Source: Paenibacillus phocaeensis (GTDB lineage Bacteria > Bacillota > Bacilli > Paenibacillales > Paenibacillaceae). Taken from it: a stretch of 53,918 nt of DNA. The stretch covers positions 80,197 through 134,114 of the forward strand of contig NZ_FCOQ01000014.1 of NCBI RefSeq assembly GCF_900021165.1. The letters are read 5' to 3'. Shown in pieces: positions 1-11,914 of the stretch (position 1 is the first letter of the stretch; each line of letters begins with the position of its first letter). Position numbers and translations under genes: made by a program. The notes beneath the pieces were generated by a model. That model searched no databases, was not told the origin of the DNA, and saw only the letters and a list, made by a program, of their open reading frames with translations.

Positions 1-2054
<2,054 letters not shown>

Positions 2055-2118
2055 AAAAAAACTAACACGCAAACTACGTTTCGTATCCAGTTTTCAGGCG
2101 ATCAAAACGCTTGAACCG

Positions 2119-2235
2119 TTTGGTGGCGATGGCGGAGGGGTTCCACGCGTTCCCATCCCGAACACGACCGTTAAGCCCTCCAGCGCCGATGGTACTTGGA
2201 CCGAAGGGTCCTGGGAGAGTAGGACGCCGCCAAGC
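2119..2235 (+). rRNA. 5S ribosomal RNA
   Basis: A typical Bacillales 5S of about 117 nt. It starts TTTGGTGGCGAT and ends with the complementary GCCGCCAAGC, so the two ends pair. The internal CCATCCCGAACACG loop is present. It lies about 65 nt after 23S in the same operon and is followed at once by an intrinsic terminator. No tRNA genes follow it. Confidence 0.97.
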
Positions 2236-2241
2236 AAAGAC

Positions 2242-2282
2242 AAAGAGCACTGCCGTTAATCCGGCGGTGCTCTTTTAGTTTT
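2242..2282 (+). terminator. Intrinsic terminator of the left rRNA operon
   Basis: AAAGAGCACTGCCG pairs with CGGCGGTGCTCTTT around a short AT loop and is followed by a T-rich tail. It sits directly behind 5S. Confidence 0.93.
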
Positions 2283-2289
2283 ATCCATA

Positions 2290-2468
2290 AGTGCGGAGCT
2301 GCAGTTAATTTCGGAGAAACCGCCGCTTTTGGGTAATTAGTTGTCTGTATGCAGTTATTTTCAGCGATATTCGGGGAATGTGGCTGTTTGAGCAAATTTA
2401 ACTGCATGTGGGCAACTATTGAGCTTAATTTGCCGAAAAGGTGAGAATTAACTGCACAGGCACAACTA
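2290..2468. repeat. Palindromic intergenic repeat, copy A (two forward, two inverted TGCAGTTA motifs)
   Basis: TGCAGTTA occurs at 2300-2307 and 2350-2357, and its inverse TAACTGCA at 2399-2406 and 2449-2456, so spacing is 49-50 bp throughout. An outer partner half-motif (TAGTTG or similar) lies about 6 bp from each TGCAGTTA, making a roughly 20-bp unit. The whole is symmetric about position 2378. The ORFs crossing it have no family features and mirror the symmetry. Function is unknown. Confidence 0.8.
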
Positions 2469-2593
2469 TTTCAGTAACTTCTACTTCGTCAAGGGATGCC
2501 AAAGAGCACCGAGAGCATCGATTGAACATTTGATGGGCATCTCGGCGGCGAGGCGAGGCGTTACACAGGTGTCCGGCGCAAACTTGAGAATTA

Positions 2594-2772
2594 AGTGCGG
2601 AGCTGCAGTTATTTTTGGAGAAACCGCCGTTTTTGGGCAATTAATTGTCTGTATGCAGTTATTTTCGACGATATTCGGGGAATGCGGCTGTTTGAGCAAA
2701 TTTAACTGCATATGGGCAACTATTGGGCTCGATTTGCCGAAAAGGCGAGAATTAACTGCACACCTGCAACTA
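2594..2772. repeat. Palindromic intergenic repeat, copy B
   Basis: A second copy of the preceding element, about nine bases in ten identical and displaced by 304 bp. Motifs are at 2604-2611, 2654-2661 (TGCAGTTA), 2703-2710 and 2753-2760 (TAACTGCA), giving the same 50/49/50 pitch. Most differences fall between the motifs. A non-repeated spacer of about 125 bp separates the copies. Apart from these repeats, the 2283-3053 gap shows nothing gene-like. Confidence 0.8.
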
Positions 2773-3053
2773 TTCGAAAATAAAAACAGCGTTGCGAGGA
2801 TTTTATGGCATTTTGCCGGACTGATCGGGGATACAATAGGTATGACGGTTGAACAAAACCAAAAACCAAACAATATTTGTTAGACTTTATTCAGGTAGAT
2901 ATCCCGCGTATCGATTTCACCGATTTTTACGTTTATACCGGTGAGTGAGGATTAAGCTTACTCCAGGTTGGCATAGGTCGATTGAGAAGGTACGAACGGG
3001 CTAGGATGGCTTGAGTAAAAGCCGAACTTAGATGACGACAGGAGGTGTCCCGG

Positions 3054-3878
3054 GTGGCTACGGCGGTGAAGGAGAAGCATTTGCAGCAACACGAGCGCAC
3101 TGGGCCTCAGTCTGAGAAGGGGAGCTTCTCGGACTGGGTGCAAGTCTACGGTAAGGCTCTGCGTCATTACTGCCGATTTCTGACCGGCTCTGCTTGGGAA
3201 GGCGATGATTTGGCGCAGGATACGTGGCTTAAGATTTGGTCGGCTGCACGCGGTAAAGGCCAGAGCTTTCGCTTAACGCGAACATACCTGTATCGAACGG
3301 CCCAGCATGCATGGATTGATCGCGGCCGGAAGAAGAGGCTTACAGCCGAACCGCTTCCCGTAGAAGAACTGTTGCAGGCTCCGGGACAGACCGATACGGC
3401 TGCGGTGTGGGCTGCGGTAGAAACCATGGTTTCCGAGCTATCCCCTCTTCAGCGAACCGCATTTCTGCTCATCGAGATTTTGCAATATACGGCAGGTGAA
3501 GCGGCGCAGTTGATCCACTCGACGGAAGGGGCCGTCAAAGCCGCTTTGCATCGGGCGAGGGTGAGGCTGCGAAACGCAGTGGAAAGCTCCTCCCGAAGAG
3601 AAGGGGGAGACAACTCGGATGGGGTTCCAATCGTAGAGGAGACGGCTTTTGCGGACGCCTCCCATGAGATCTTGGTCCATGCGTACCTTGATGCGGTTCG
3701 TCGGGAAGATGCTGCTGCACTTGCGATGCTGTTTAACGACGTACGGCCACAGGATGTAGTTCCAGTATTAACACTCCAATCGTATCGGCGCTCCTCTCTA
3801 CGGGGCAAGTCAAGTACTCCTGTGGTGGATCCGGTAGAGAGCCGGCTAACGTTCTTTGCCTTCGGTCATGCCGCCTGA
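3054..3878 (+). CDS. ECF-type (sigma-70 family) RNA polymerase sigma factor with C-terminal extension
   Basis: A predicted alternative sigma factor of about 274 aa. Region 2 is visible early ([23 protein letters not shown], split here as LRHYCRFL...[10 protein letters not shown]), and region 4 in the middle ([11 protein letters not shown] followed by [16 protein letters not shown], the helix-turn-helix). The last 80 or so residues extend beyond region 4; [19 protein letters not shown] there resembles the start of a SnoaL-like domain seen in some ECF groups, but it is short and unclear. GTG at 3054 is chosen because AGGAGG at 3040-3045 is 8 nt upstream; the in-frame GTG at 3045 overlaps that site. 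No anti-sigma gene is adjacent. It ends 19 nt before clpP, so the two are probably co-transcribed. Target promoters are unknown. Confidence 0.85.
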   Translation: MATAVKEKHLQQHERTGPQSEKGSFSDWVQVYGKALRHYCRFLTGSAWEGDDLAQDTWLKIWSAARGKGQSFRLTRTYLYRTAQHAWIDRGRKKRLTAEPLPVEELLQAPGQTDTAAVWAAVETMVSELSPLQRTAFLLIEILQYTAGEAAQLIHSTEGAVKAALHRARVRLRNAVESSSRREGGDNSDGVPIVEETAFADASHEILVHAYLDAVRREDAAALAMLFNDVRPQDVVPVLTLQSYRRSSLRGKSSTPVVDPVESRLTFFAFGHAA

Positions 3879-3897
3879 TCTCAAAGGAGGGTATCCC

Positions 3898-4491
3898 ATG
3901 AGTTCCGTTATTCCTTACGTCATTGAACAAACCGGCCGGGGCGAACGGTCGTATGACATTTATTCGCGTTTGCTGAAGGACCGGATCGTGTTTCTCGGCT
4001 CGGCGATTGACGATCAGGTTGCGAATAGTATCATGGCGCAGATGCTGTTTTTGGCGGCAGAAGATCCGGAGAAGGATATTTACTTTTATATTAACAGCCC
4101 GGGCGGCTCGACATCGGCCGGTTTCGCCATCTACGATACGATGCAATATGTGAAGCCGGATGTGCAGACGATTTGCTCCGGTCTGGCGGCGTCTTTCGCC
4201 GCGATTCTATTGCTGGCCGGGACCAAAGGCAAGCGGTTCGCTCTGCCCAACAGCGAAATTATGATCCACCAGCCGCATGGCGGTGCGCAGGGGCAGGCCA
4301 GCGACATTGCGATCAGTGCGAAACGGATCTTAGGGATCCGGGAACGTCTCAATCAGATCGCTGCGGAATGCACCGGACAACCGCTGGAACGGATCGAAAA
4401 GGACATGGACCGCGACTATTTCATGAGCGCGGAGGAAGCGCGGGATTACGGGGTTATTGACCAGGTCATTACCCATGATAAACGATCCTGA
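3898..4491 (+). CDS. clpP: ATP-dependent Clp protease proteolytic subunit (ClpP paralogue)
   Basis: A 197-aa serine protease subunit that assembles into tetradecamers and degrades substrates fed by Clp ATPases in the cytoplasm. The catalytic triad is visible as Ser99 in GLAASF, His124 in IMIHQP and Asp173 in DRDYF. The N-terminal [21 protein letters not shown] matches canonical ClpP. Residues just after the serine (FAAILLLAG) differ from the usual MGAFLLAAG. The start follows AAAGGAGG at 3883-3890. It lies directly behind the sigma factor, away from the usual clpP neighbourhood, so it is probably a second ClpP rather than the housekeeping one. That is inference; only the rest of the genome can tell. 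Confidence 0.92.
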   Translation: MSSVIPYVIEQTGRGERSYDIYSRLLKDRIVFLGSAIDDQVANSIMAQMLFLAAEDPEKDIYFYINSPGGSTSAGFAIYDTMQYVKPDVQTICSGLAASFAAILLLAGTKGKRFALPNSEIMIHQPHGGAQGQASDIAISAKRILGIRERLNQIAAECTGQPLERIEKDMDRDYFMSAEEARDYGVIDQVITHDKRS

Positions 4492-4515
4492 TGCGGAGGG
4501 CATCTGGCAAATTTA

Positions 4516-4560
4516 AAGGACGGAGTTGGGCGAACGCGGCCCTTCCGTCCTTTTTCTTTT
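4516..4560 (+). terminator. Intrinsic terminator after clpP
   Basis: AAAGGACGGA pairs with TCCGTCCTTT around a GC-rich loop and is followed by TTTTTCTTTTT. The rest of the gap to guaB (about 4560-4689) shows no gene. Confidence 0.88.
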
Positions 4561-4689
4561 TGCAGAATCAAACCAAGGGGTTTGGGGCAGGATTAGCATC
4601 AGAATCCATGAGAAGCACGGCGGATGTACGCGTGAAAAAGACACTCGTGTTCGCTGGACGGCCGCTCCTATTTTTAGCCCCGGTTGTCC

Positions 4690-4718
4690 TTGACAGCCTA
4701 GGGGGGCTTTGCTAAGAT
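4690..4718 (+). promoter_or_regulatory. Sigma-A promoter of guaB
   Basis: TTGACA (4690-4695), 17-bp spacer, TAAGAT (4713-4718), with G-rich sequence at the expected start. It leaves an untranslated leader of about 140 nt with a weak hairpin (GATATA...TATATC near 4755-4773). I see no purine riboswitch core in the leader. Confidence 0.8.
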
Positions 4719-4780
4719 GGGAACAATATATTTTCGTAAGTGGCTATACGGTCTTGATATATAAGGGTTATATCTTCTAA

Positions 4781-6325
<1,545 letters not shown>

Positions 6326-6376
6326 CCTTGAGCAGAACGGGCCTCCAAATTAATTTACTATAATCTTCCACCACTG

Positions 6377-6409
6377 GCAGGGCGATTTCCGCCCTGCTTG
6401 TCTTTTTTT
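6377..6409 (+). terminator. Intrinsic terminator of guaB
   Basis: GCAGGGCG-ATTTC-CGCCCTGC followed, after a short gap, by a run of T at 6402-6409. Confidence 0.93.
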
Positions 6410-6422
6410 GCGGGTACCCCTG

Positions 6423-6431
6423 TGATAGAAT
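6423..6431 (+). promoter_or_regulatory. Possible extended -10 promoter of dacA
   Basis: TG-A-TAGAAT fits the extended -10 form (TGnTATAAT). No good -35 lies 17 bp upstream. It sits about 20 bp before the dacA start region, between the guaB terminator and dacA. Confidence 0.45.
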
Positions 6432-6452
6432 AGATAAAGCAAATGAAAGAAT

Positions 6453-7883
6453 ATGAGGGGAGCTTTAAGGGCATTGAAACTCAAACAACCACAACGTAAA
6501 TCGACAACCAAACGGCGTTTCCTGCGCAAAAGCGTAGCTTCTGTACTGCTGCTGAATCTATTATGTTTCTCGCTCGTTCCGGCTTTGGCGCTGGCGGAGG
6601 GGGAACAAACGGAATCTACTACGACCGAATCTACGACAACTGAAACGACGACAGTGCAAACAGCGACCTCAATTCCTTCCGTGGAGTCTTTAGGGTTGGA
6701 GGTAAGCTCCGCTATTTTATTGGAGCCGGTCTCTGGACAAATCCTGTTGAATGTAAATGGAGATCAACCGCTGCCTCCAGCCAGCATGACCAAGATGATG
6801 ACTGAGTATATCGTTGCTGAGCTTGTGAAGCAAGGGAAGTTCAGTTGGGACGAAGTGGTAACAGTAAGGAAAAATGCGGCCAAAACGATTGGTTCGCGGA
6901 TTTTTCTGGCTGAAGGGGATCAACATACTATAGAAGAACTGTATACGGCGATGGCAATTGCCTCTGCCAATGATGCAACGGTCGCTTTAGCTGAGCATGT
7001 GGCCGGATCCGAGCAAGCCTTCGTAAAAATGATGAACGATGAAGCCAAACGGATGGGGATGACGACCGCTCACTTTGCGAACTCCACCGGCTTGGATATC
7101 GCGGATATGCCGGAGGGCTTCCGGCCGTCCGATGGGAAAGAAACCGTGATGTCAGCGCTGGACGCGGCGATTTTGGCCAAATATATTGTAACGGATCACC
7201 CGGACTTTACCCGCTTCACAACGATTCAAAGCAAGAAGTTCCGCGATCGCGACACTGCTCCGATGGTGAACTTGAACTGGATGCTGGAAGCGAATAAAGA
7301 CGTAACGAACTTTAAACAATTTGCATACGAAGGTCTGGACGGCTTAAAGACGGGACACACCACCAATGCCGGAAACTGCTTTACCGGTACGGCTGAGCGT
7401 AACGGCATGCGGCTGATCAGCGTGGTCATGGGTACGGCTACGGACAAAGCTCGTTTTGTCGAGACCCGGAAAGTCCTGGACTACGGCTTCAACAACTTCG
7501 AAACGAAACAAATCGTGCCGCCGAAAACGACGGTAGTGGGAACGGAAACCGTTACGGTGAAGAAAGCCAAAAACACCGAAGTTCCTGTTGTTACGGATCA
7601 AGGAGTCAGCTTCGTCGTTCCTAAAGGTGTAGATACAAGTGCGGTACAAGCAAATGTATCGCTGTCTGATGAAAGTACTCTGACGGCACCGTTGAAGCAG
7701 GGAACGAAGGTTGGAACCGTAACGTATTCGTTTAAGGCACCCGGCATGGATCAAACGCTCGAGAAGACGGTCAACCTAATTACGGCCGAGGAGGCGGAGA
7801 AAGCCGGCTGGTTTAAGCTGCTGATGCGGGCGATCGGGGATTTCTTCGGCGATCTGTTTAACGGCATCAAAAATCTTTTCTAA
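6453..7883 (+). CDS. dacA: D-alanyl-D-alanine carboxypeptidase (PBP5 type)
   Basis: Removes the terminal D-Ala from peptidoglycan stem peptides outside the membrane. The three penicillin-binding motifs are present: SMTK (Ser111-Lys114), SAN (171-173) and KTG (299-301). A signal peptide covers about residues 20-49 and ends ALALAEG. A Thr/Glu/Ser-rich linker follows, then the catalytic domain and a C-terminal beta domain. The last residues (WFKLLMRAIGDFFGDLFNGIKNLF is the region; it is amphipathic) form the usual membrane anchor. The start is uncertain: ATG 6453 is used, but an in-frame TTG at 6474 follows GAGGGGAGC. The guaB-dacA-pdxS order is conserved. Confidence 0.95.
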   Translation: MRGALRALKLKQPQRKSTTKRRFLRKSVASVLLLNLLCFSLVPALALAEGEQTESTTTESTTTETTTVQTATSIPSVESLGLEVSSAILLEPVSGQILLNVNGDQPLPPASMTKMMTEYIVAELVKQGKFSWDEVVTVRKNAAKTIGSRIFLAEGDQHTIEELYTAMAIASANDATVALAEHVAGSEQAFVKMMNDEAKRMGMTTAHFANSTGLDIADMPEGFRPSDGKETVMSALDAAILAKYIVTDHPDFTRFTTIQSKKFRDRDTAPMVNLNWMLEANKDVTNFKQFAYEGLDGLKTGHTTNAGNCFTGTAERNGMRLISVVMGTATDKARFVETRKVLDYGFNNFETKQIVPPKTTVVGTETVTVKKAKNTEVPVVTDQGVSFVVPKGVDTSAVQANVSLSDESTLTAPLKQGTKVGTVTYSFKAPGMDQTLEKTVNLITAEEAEKAGWFKLLMRAIGDFFGDLFNGIKNLF

Positions 7884-7911
7884 TCGTCGGGTTCATATCC
7901 GAGTAAACGGG

Positions 7912-7940
7912 TTGTGTATTTGGGGCGTATCTTGTAGAAT
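7912..7940 (+). promoter_or_regulatory. Sigma-A promoter of pdxST
   Basis: TTGTGT (7912-7917), 17-bp spacer, TAGAAT (7935-7940), about 30 bp ahead of the pdxS ribosome-binding site. Confidence 0.7.
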
Positions 7941-7972
7941 ATTTAGTTAGATTATTATCGGGAGGATTGGAC

Positions 7973-8854
7973 ATGGAAACAGGAACATCGCGTGTAAAAA
8001 GAGGTATGGCTGAGATGCAAAAAGGCGGCGTCATTATGGACGTCATGAATGCAGAACAAGCCAAAATTGCCGAAGCGGCCGGAGCAACCGCCGTTATGGC
8101 ACTGGAACGTGTGCCTTCCGATATCCGGGCGGCCGGCGGCGTAGCCCGCATGGCGGATCCGACGATTGTCGAGGAAGTCATGAAGGTTGTCTCCATCCCG
8201 GTTATGGCCAAAGCACGAATTGGTCATTACGTGGAAGCGAAAGTTCTGGAATCGCTTGGGGTAGACTATTTGGACGAAAGTGAAGTGCTGACCCCGGCGG
8301 ATGAAGTGTTCCATATCGATAAACGGGATTTCACCGTACCGTTTGTGTGCGGCGCGAAGGACTTGGGCGAAGCGCTTCGCCGGATTAGTGAAGGCGCCTC
8401 GATGATCCGGACCAAGGGTGAGCCGGGTACGGGCAACATCGTGGAAGCGGTACGTCACATGCGTCTGATCAATAGCCAAATCCGCAAGGTGCAGAACATG
8501 TCCAAGGATGAGCTTTATGCTGAAGCGAAGAACCTTGGCGTGGCGTACGACCTGCTCCTCGAAGTTCACGAGAACGGCAAACTGCCGGTCGTTAACTTTG
8601 CGGCTGGCGGCGTAGCAACTCCGGCGGATGCGGCTTTAATGATGCATTTGGGTGCGGACGGGGTGTTCGTTGGCTCCGGTATTTTCAAGTCGGATAACCC
8701 TGAGAAATTCGCTCGGGCCATTGTTGAAGCGACGACGCACTATACGGATTACAAATTGATTGCCGAAGTTTCCAAGAATTTGGGTACGCCGATGAAAGGC
8801 ATCGAGATTTCCAAATTGTCCGCAGCTGAGCGGATGTCGGATCGCGGTTGGTAA
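7973..8854 (+). CDS. pdxS: Pyridoxal 5'-phosphate synthase, lyase subunit PdxS
   Basis: Forms PLP from ribose 5-phosphate, glyceraldehyde 3-phosphate and ammonia supplied by PdxT. The 293-aa chain matches the family throughout: [47 protein letters not shown] and the FVGSGIF phosphate-binding loop. ATG 7973 is chosen because GGAGGA (7961-7966) lies 6 nt upstream; the in-frame TTG at 7967 abuts that site. pdxT follows after 117 nt. Confidence 0.98.
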   Translation: METGTSRVKRGMAEMQKGGVIMDVMNAEQAKIAEAAGATAVMALERVPSDIRAAGGVARMADPTIVEEVMKVVSIPVMAKARIGHYVEAKVLESLGVDYLDESEVLTPADEVFHIDKRDFTVPFVCGAKDLGEALRRISEGASMIRTKGEPGTGNIVEAVRHMRLINSQIRKVQNMSKDELYAEAKNLGVAYDLLLEVHENGKLPVVNFAAGGVATPADAALMMHLGADGVFVGSGIFKSDNPEKFARAIVEATTHYTDYKLIAEVSKNLGTPMKGIEISKLSAAERMSDRGW

Positions 8855-8899
8855 TCCCCGGTTCGCGAAACAACCTTAGGAATTAGAAGCTATTCTGCG

Positions 8900-8930
8900 A
8901 CCCCGGCCGTCTCTTTACGATGGTCGGGGT
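8900..8930 (+). other. Stem-loop between pdxS and pdxT
   Basis: ACCCCGGCC pairs with GGTCGGGGT (one mismatch) around a 13-nt loop. There is no T-tract, so it is more likely an mRNA stabilising or processing hairpin than a full terminator. It could set the ratio of the two subunits; that is inference. Confidence 0.55.
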
Positions 8931-8971
8931 ACATCATAGTGAACTACCGATATAGAGAAAGAAGGTTTGTC

Positions 8972-9550
8972 ATGAGAGTGGGTGTGTTGGCGCTGCAAGG
9001 CGCGGTTGCGGAGCATATCCGCAGCTTGGAGAAAACCGGAGTAGAAGGCGTAACTGTAAAGCACGTCGAACAGCTTGCCGAGCTGGATGGACTGATCATT
9101 CCTGGCGGCGAGAGCACGACAATCGGCAAACTGATGCGGAAATACGGATTCATGGATGCCATTCGGGCTTTTGCTGGACAAGGGAAGCCGGTATTCGGAA
9201 CCTGTGCAGGTCTGATCGTGATGGCCAAGGAGATCGAAGGCGGCGAGGAAGCTCATCTCGGTCTGATGAATATCAAAGTATCGCGCAATGCGTTTGGACG
9301 TCAGCGCGAAAGCTTCGAGACCGATCTTGACGTGAAGGGTCTGGATGCTCCGCTGCGGGCGGTATTCATTCGTGCCCCGCTGATCACGGCGGTTGGAGAA
9401 GGGGTAGAAGTGTTGTCGACCTATAAGGATGAAATTGTGACGGCGCGCCAAGGACATTTGCTCGTCTCGTCGTTCCATCCGGAGTTGACCGAGGACTTCT
9501 CGCTACATACGTATTTTGTGGAGATGATCAAGCAAGCCAAGCAGCCGTAA
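8972..9550 (+). CDS. pdxT: Pyridoxal 5'-phosphate synthase, glutaminase subunit PdxT
   Basis: Class I glutamine amidotransferase that hydrolyses glutamine and channels ammonia to PdxS. The 192-aa chain has the nucleophile Cys78 in GTCAGL, and His169 and Glu171 in SFHPEL. The oxyanion segment PGGEST is near residue 44. The start MRVGVLALQG is standard for the family and follows GAAAGAAGG. It forms an operon with pdxS, whose product is its enzymatic partner. Confidence 0.97.
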   Translation: MRVGVLALQGAVAEHIRSLEKTGVEGVTVKHVEQLAELDGLIIPGGESTTIGKLMRKYGFMDAIRAFAGQGKPVFGTCAGLIVMAKEIEGGEEAHLGLMNIKVSRNAFGRQRESFETDLDVKGLDAPLRAVFIRAPLITAVGEGVEVLSTYKDEIVTARQGHLLVSSFHPELTEDFSLHTYFVEMIKQAKQP

Positions 9551-9556
9551 ACAGGC

Positions 9557-9592
9557 CTTGACTCCTTTGCGGGTTGAGGTTTTATCTGTTTT
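9557..9592 (+). terminator. Possible weak terminator after pdxT
   Basis: CTTGACTC and GGGTTGAG can pair using G-U wobbles, followed by TTTTATCTGTTTT. The 140-nt gap to serS lacks the AGGGTGG-type core of a T-box leader. Confidence 0.4.
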
Positions 9593-9692
9593 ACCGGCGT
9601 TTTTGAACTTCCGATAGCAGCCTTTCCGTCCGCGGGTCTCCCCAGATGAAGGTCGGCAGGTCTGTGCGGGATCATTCTAGGAGGGACTACTC

Positions 9693-10979
9693 ATGTTAGA
9701 TGTGAAAATCATGCGAAATGAATATGCGCGCGTTGAGGAAGCGCTGAAGAATCGGGGGAAATCATTGGAGCTGATCTCCGGTTTTGCTCCGCTGGATGAG
9801 AAACGCCGGGTGTTGCTTCAAGAGAGCGAGGCGCTCAAGAACCGTCGGAACACGGTTTCCGCAGAGGTGGCGCAGCGCAAGAAGAACAAGGAGAACGCCG
9901 ATGAGCTGATCGTGGAGATGCGCGAAGTCGGAGATCGCATCAAGGAGCTGGATGAAGAGGTTCGGGCGCTCGAAGCCAAAATCGATGAGCTGATGCTCTC
10001 TATCCCCAACCTGCCTCACTCCAGCGTTCCGGTGGGGGCATCGGAAGAGGATAATGTCGAGGTTCGCCGCTGGAGCGAGCCGCGGAAGTTCGAATTCACC
10101 CCGAAGGCGCATTGGGATATTGCGGCCGACCTGGGGATTCTGGATTTCGAGGCTGCGGCGAAGGTTACCGGTTCACGGTTCACGTTCTACAAAGGGCTGG
10201 GGGCCCGTCTTGAACGTGCGCTCATTAACTTTATGATGGATCTGCACAGCAACGAACACGGGTATGAGGAGATGCTTCCTCCTTATATCGTTAACCGCGA
10301 CAGCCTATACGGTACCGGACAGCTTCCGAAGTTTGAGGAGGACTTGTTCAAGCTCTCCGGCAGCAGCGACTATTATCTGATTCCGACGGCTGAGGTGCCG
10401 GTAACGAACTACCATCGCGACGAGATCTTGAATGCGGAGGACTTGCCGCGGAATTACGTGGCGTACAGCTCCTGCTTCCGTTCAGAGGCCGGCGCGGCCG
10501 GGCGCGACACCCGCGGTTTGATTCGCCAGCACCAGTTCAATAAGGTAGAAATGATCAAGATTGTCCACCCGGACGCCTCCTATGACGAGCTGGAGAAAAT
10601 GACGAACAACGCCGAGCGCGTACTGCAGCTTCTGAACTTGCCTTACCGTGTGCTCGCGTTGTGTACCGGTGACATGGGCTTTACGGCTGCCAAAACGTAC
10701 GACCTCGAAGTATGGCTTCCGGAGAGCGGGGTGTACCGCGAAATCTCCTCTTGCTCCAACGTGGAGGACTTCCAAGCTCGCCGGGCGAACATTCGGTTTC
10801 GTCCTGAGCCGAAGGCGAAACCGGAGTTCGTGCATACGCTGAATGGCTCAGGGTTGGCAGTAGGGCGCACCGTCGCCGCAATCCTCGAGAACTATCAGCA
10901 GGAGGACGGCAGTGTAGAGATTCCTGAGGTTTTGCGCCCGTATATGGGGAATTTGCAGAAGATTACCAAGCGTAATTAG
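9693..10979 (+). CDS. serS: Seryl-tRNA synthetase
   Basis: Charges tRNA-Ser with serine in the cytoplasm. At 428 aa it has the usual length: an N-terminal antiparallel coiled coil (about residues 25-105, rich in E, K and R) that reaches the long variable arm of tRNA-Ser, then the class II core. Motif 2 ([21 protein letters not shown] region) and motif 3 ([19 protein letters not shown] region) are visible. ATG 9693 follows AGGAGGG at 9679-9685. A tRNA-Ser gene lies 61 bp downstream. Confidence 0.98.
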   Translation: MLDVKIMRNEYARVEEALKNRGKSLELISGFAPLDEKRRVLLQESEALKNRRNTVSAEVAQRKKNKENADELIVEMREVGDRIKELDEEVRALEAKIDELMLSIPNLPHSSVPVGASEEDNVEVRRWSEPRKFEFTPKAHWDIAADLGILDFEAAAKVTGSRFTFYKGLGARLERALINFMMDLHSNEHGYEEMLPPYIVNRDSLYGTGQLPKFEEDLFKLSGSSDYYLIPTAEVPVTNYHRDEILNAEDLPRNYVAYSSCFRSEAGAAGRDTRGLIRQHQFNKVEMIKIVHPDASYDELEKMTNNAERVLQLLNLPYRVLALCTGDMGFTAAKTYDLEVWLPESGVYREISSCSNVEDFQARRANIRFRPEPKAKPEFVHTLNGSGLAVGRTVAAILENYQQEDGSVEIPEVLRPYMGNLQKITKRN

Positions 10980-10980
10980 C

Positions 10981-11009
10981 TTGCGAACCTGCCGAGGATA
11001 TGGTAGAAT
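10981..11009 (+). promoter_or_regulatory. Promoter of tRNA-Ser
   Basis: TTGCGA (10981-10986), 17-bp spacer, TAGAAT (11004-11009) with TG at the extended -10 position. It begins right at the serS stop codon and lies about 31 bp before the tRNA. Confidence 0.75.
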
Positions 11010-11040
11010 CTGATTTGTTACGCTAAATCGGATTCAGCTT

Positions 11041-11129
11041 GGAGAGGTACCGAAGCGGTCATAACGGGGCGGTCTTGAAAACCGTTAGGGTGCAAGCCCA
11101 CGTGGGTTCGAATCCCACCCTCTCCGCCA
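11041..11129 (+). tRNA. tRNA-Ser (anticodon TGA)
   Basis: An 89-nt class II tRNA with encoded CCA. The acceptor stem is GGAGAGG/CCTCTCC. The anticodon loop CTTGAAA gives TGA, which reads UCA. There is a long variable arm and a T-arm containing GGTTCGAATCC. It is adjacent to its own synthetase gene. Its 3' end is repeated downstream in the array at 11110-11642. Confidence 0.97.
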
Positions 11130-11642
11130 TACGAGAATATAAACCGATTCCTGAAAAGGAGTCGGTTTTTTGCGTATGGCGAAGGGTGGGATTCGAACGG
11201 GCCGTGAAGCGGACATGCCCTAAGGCATGTTCGTAGGCCCCGGCGTGATAGTCGCACAGCGTTGCCGCACTTGTGCGGCAACGTACGACGGAGCGAATCC
11301 CACCCTCTCCGCCATACGAGAATATAAACCGATTCCTGAAAAGGAGTCGGTTTTTTGCGTATGGCGAAGGGTGGGATTCGAACGGGCCGTGAAGCGGACA
11401 TGCCCTAAGGCATGTTCGTAGGCCCCGGCGTGATAGTCGCACAGCGTTGCCGCACAAGTGCGGCAACGTACGACGGAGCGAATCCCACCCTCTCCGCCAT
11501 ACGAGAATATAAACCGATTCCTGAAAAGGAGTCGGTTTTTTGCGTATGGCGAAGGTGGGATTCGAACGGGCCGTGAAGCGGACATGCCCTAAGGCATGTT
11601 CCTAGGCCCCGGCGTGATAGTCGCACAGCGTTGCCGCACTTG
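11110..11642. repeat. Tandem array of three 185-bp palindromic units derived from the tRNA-Ser 3' end
   Basis: Units start at 11110, 11295 and 11480, a period of exactly 185 bp; the third is cut short near 11642. Each contains in order: the direct 3' end of tRNA-Ser (T-arm side, acceptor, CCA, ATACG), a terminator hairpin, an inverted copy of the same tRNA end (CGTATGGCG...GGTGGGATTCG), and a segment of about 95 bp with two hairpins (ACATGCC-CTAA-GGCATGT and TTGCCGCA...TGCGGCAA). Unit 3 has a single-base deletion in the inverted arm. Reading frames on both strands are by-products of the tRNA sequence. The array fills the gap from the tRNA to sspP. Confidence 0.92.
11141..11171 (+). terminator. 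Terminator of tRNA-Ser (repeated at 11326-11356 and 11511-11541)
   Basis: AAACCGA-TTCCT-GAAA-AGGAG-TCGGTTT followed by TTTT. The same hairpin recurs at 185-bp steps because it is part of the array. The reverse strand also ends in a T-run, so it may act in both directions. Confidence 0.88.
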
Positions 11643-11719
11643 TTTTCGTGCATAAGAGAGGTCGTTTTTCCGCAAATTAATCCTGTGGATCGATTAAATC
11701 AAGGGAGGCTTCATTCGTT

Positions 11720-11875
11720 ATGACGAAACCGCAAACCTATCAAACCTCAGGCTCCGGCAACGGGGGGAACCGGGATCGCGGGCGGAACGAGGGCAAAGGC
11801 GGCCCTGAACCGCTGTCCGGGTCGAAAAAGGCCAAGATCCGAAAACAAGACGGCAATTTTAATCCGGAAGGCTAG
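11720..11875 (+). CDS. sspP: Small acid-soluble spore protein P
   Basis: A 51-aa, highly basic and hydrophilic protein. The core PEPLSGSKKAKIR matches the SspP signature (PEPLSGSKKVKNR in B. subtilis), and the Gly/Asn/Lys-rich flanks fit the family. SspP is a minor core spore protein made in the forespore. ATG 11720 follows AAGGGAGG (11701-11708). An intrinsic terminator lies 40 bp behind the stop. It is monocistronic. I saw no convincing sigma-G promoter, though the upstream DNA is the end of the tandem array. Confidence 0.85.
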   Translation: MTKPQTYQTSGSGNGGNRDRGRNEGKGGPEPLSGSKKAKIRKQDGNFNPEG

Positions 11876-11914
11876 TCCTGAGCGGAAGATTGCCCGCAAT
11901 ACGCAAATCCCTTG

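Noticed and set aside
2530..2883. 117-codon reading frame across the right palindromic repeat
   Set aside because: The frame simply follows the repeat and appears on both strands; no binding site or family resemblance.
4491..4715. 74-codon frame starting in the clpP stop codon
   Set aside because: It runs through the clpP terminator and into the guaB promoter; composition is not protein-like.
9551..9692. T-box leader before serS
   Set aside because: At 140 nt the gap is too short and lacks the AGGGTGG antiterminator core and a serine specifier loop.
11110..11642. CRISPR array or prophage att site at tRNA-Ser
   Set aside because: Three long units without short spacers or cas genes; no integrase or phage genes, although the tRNA 3' end is duplicated.
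11018..11653. Minus-strand proteins with repeated MAERVGFEPT-like segments
   Set aside because: They are translations of the reverse complement of tRNA-Ser and its array copies, a well-known artefact.
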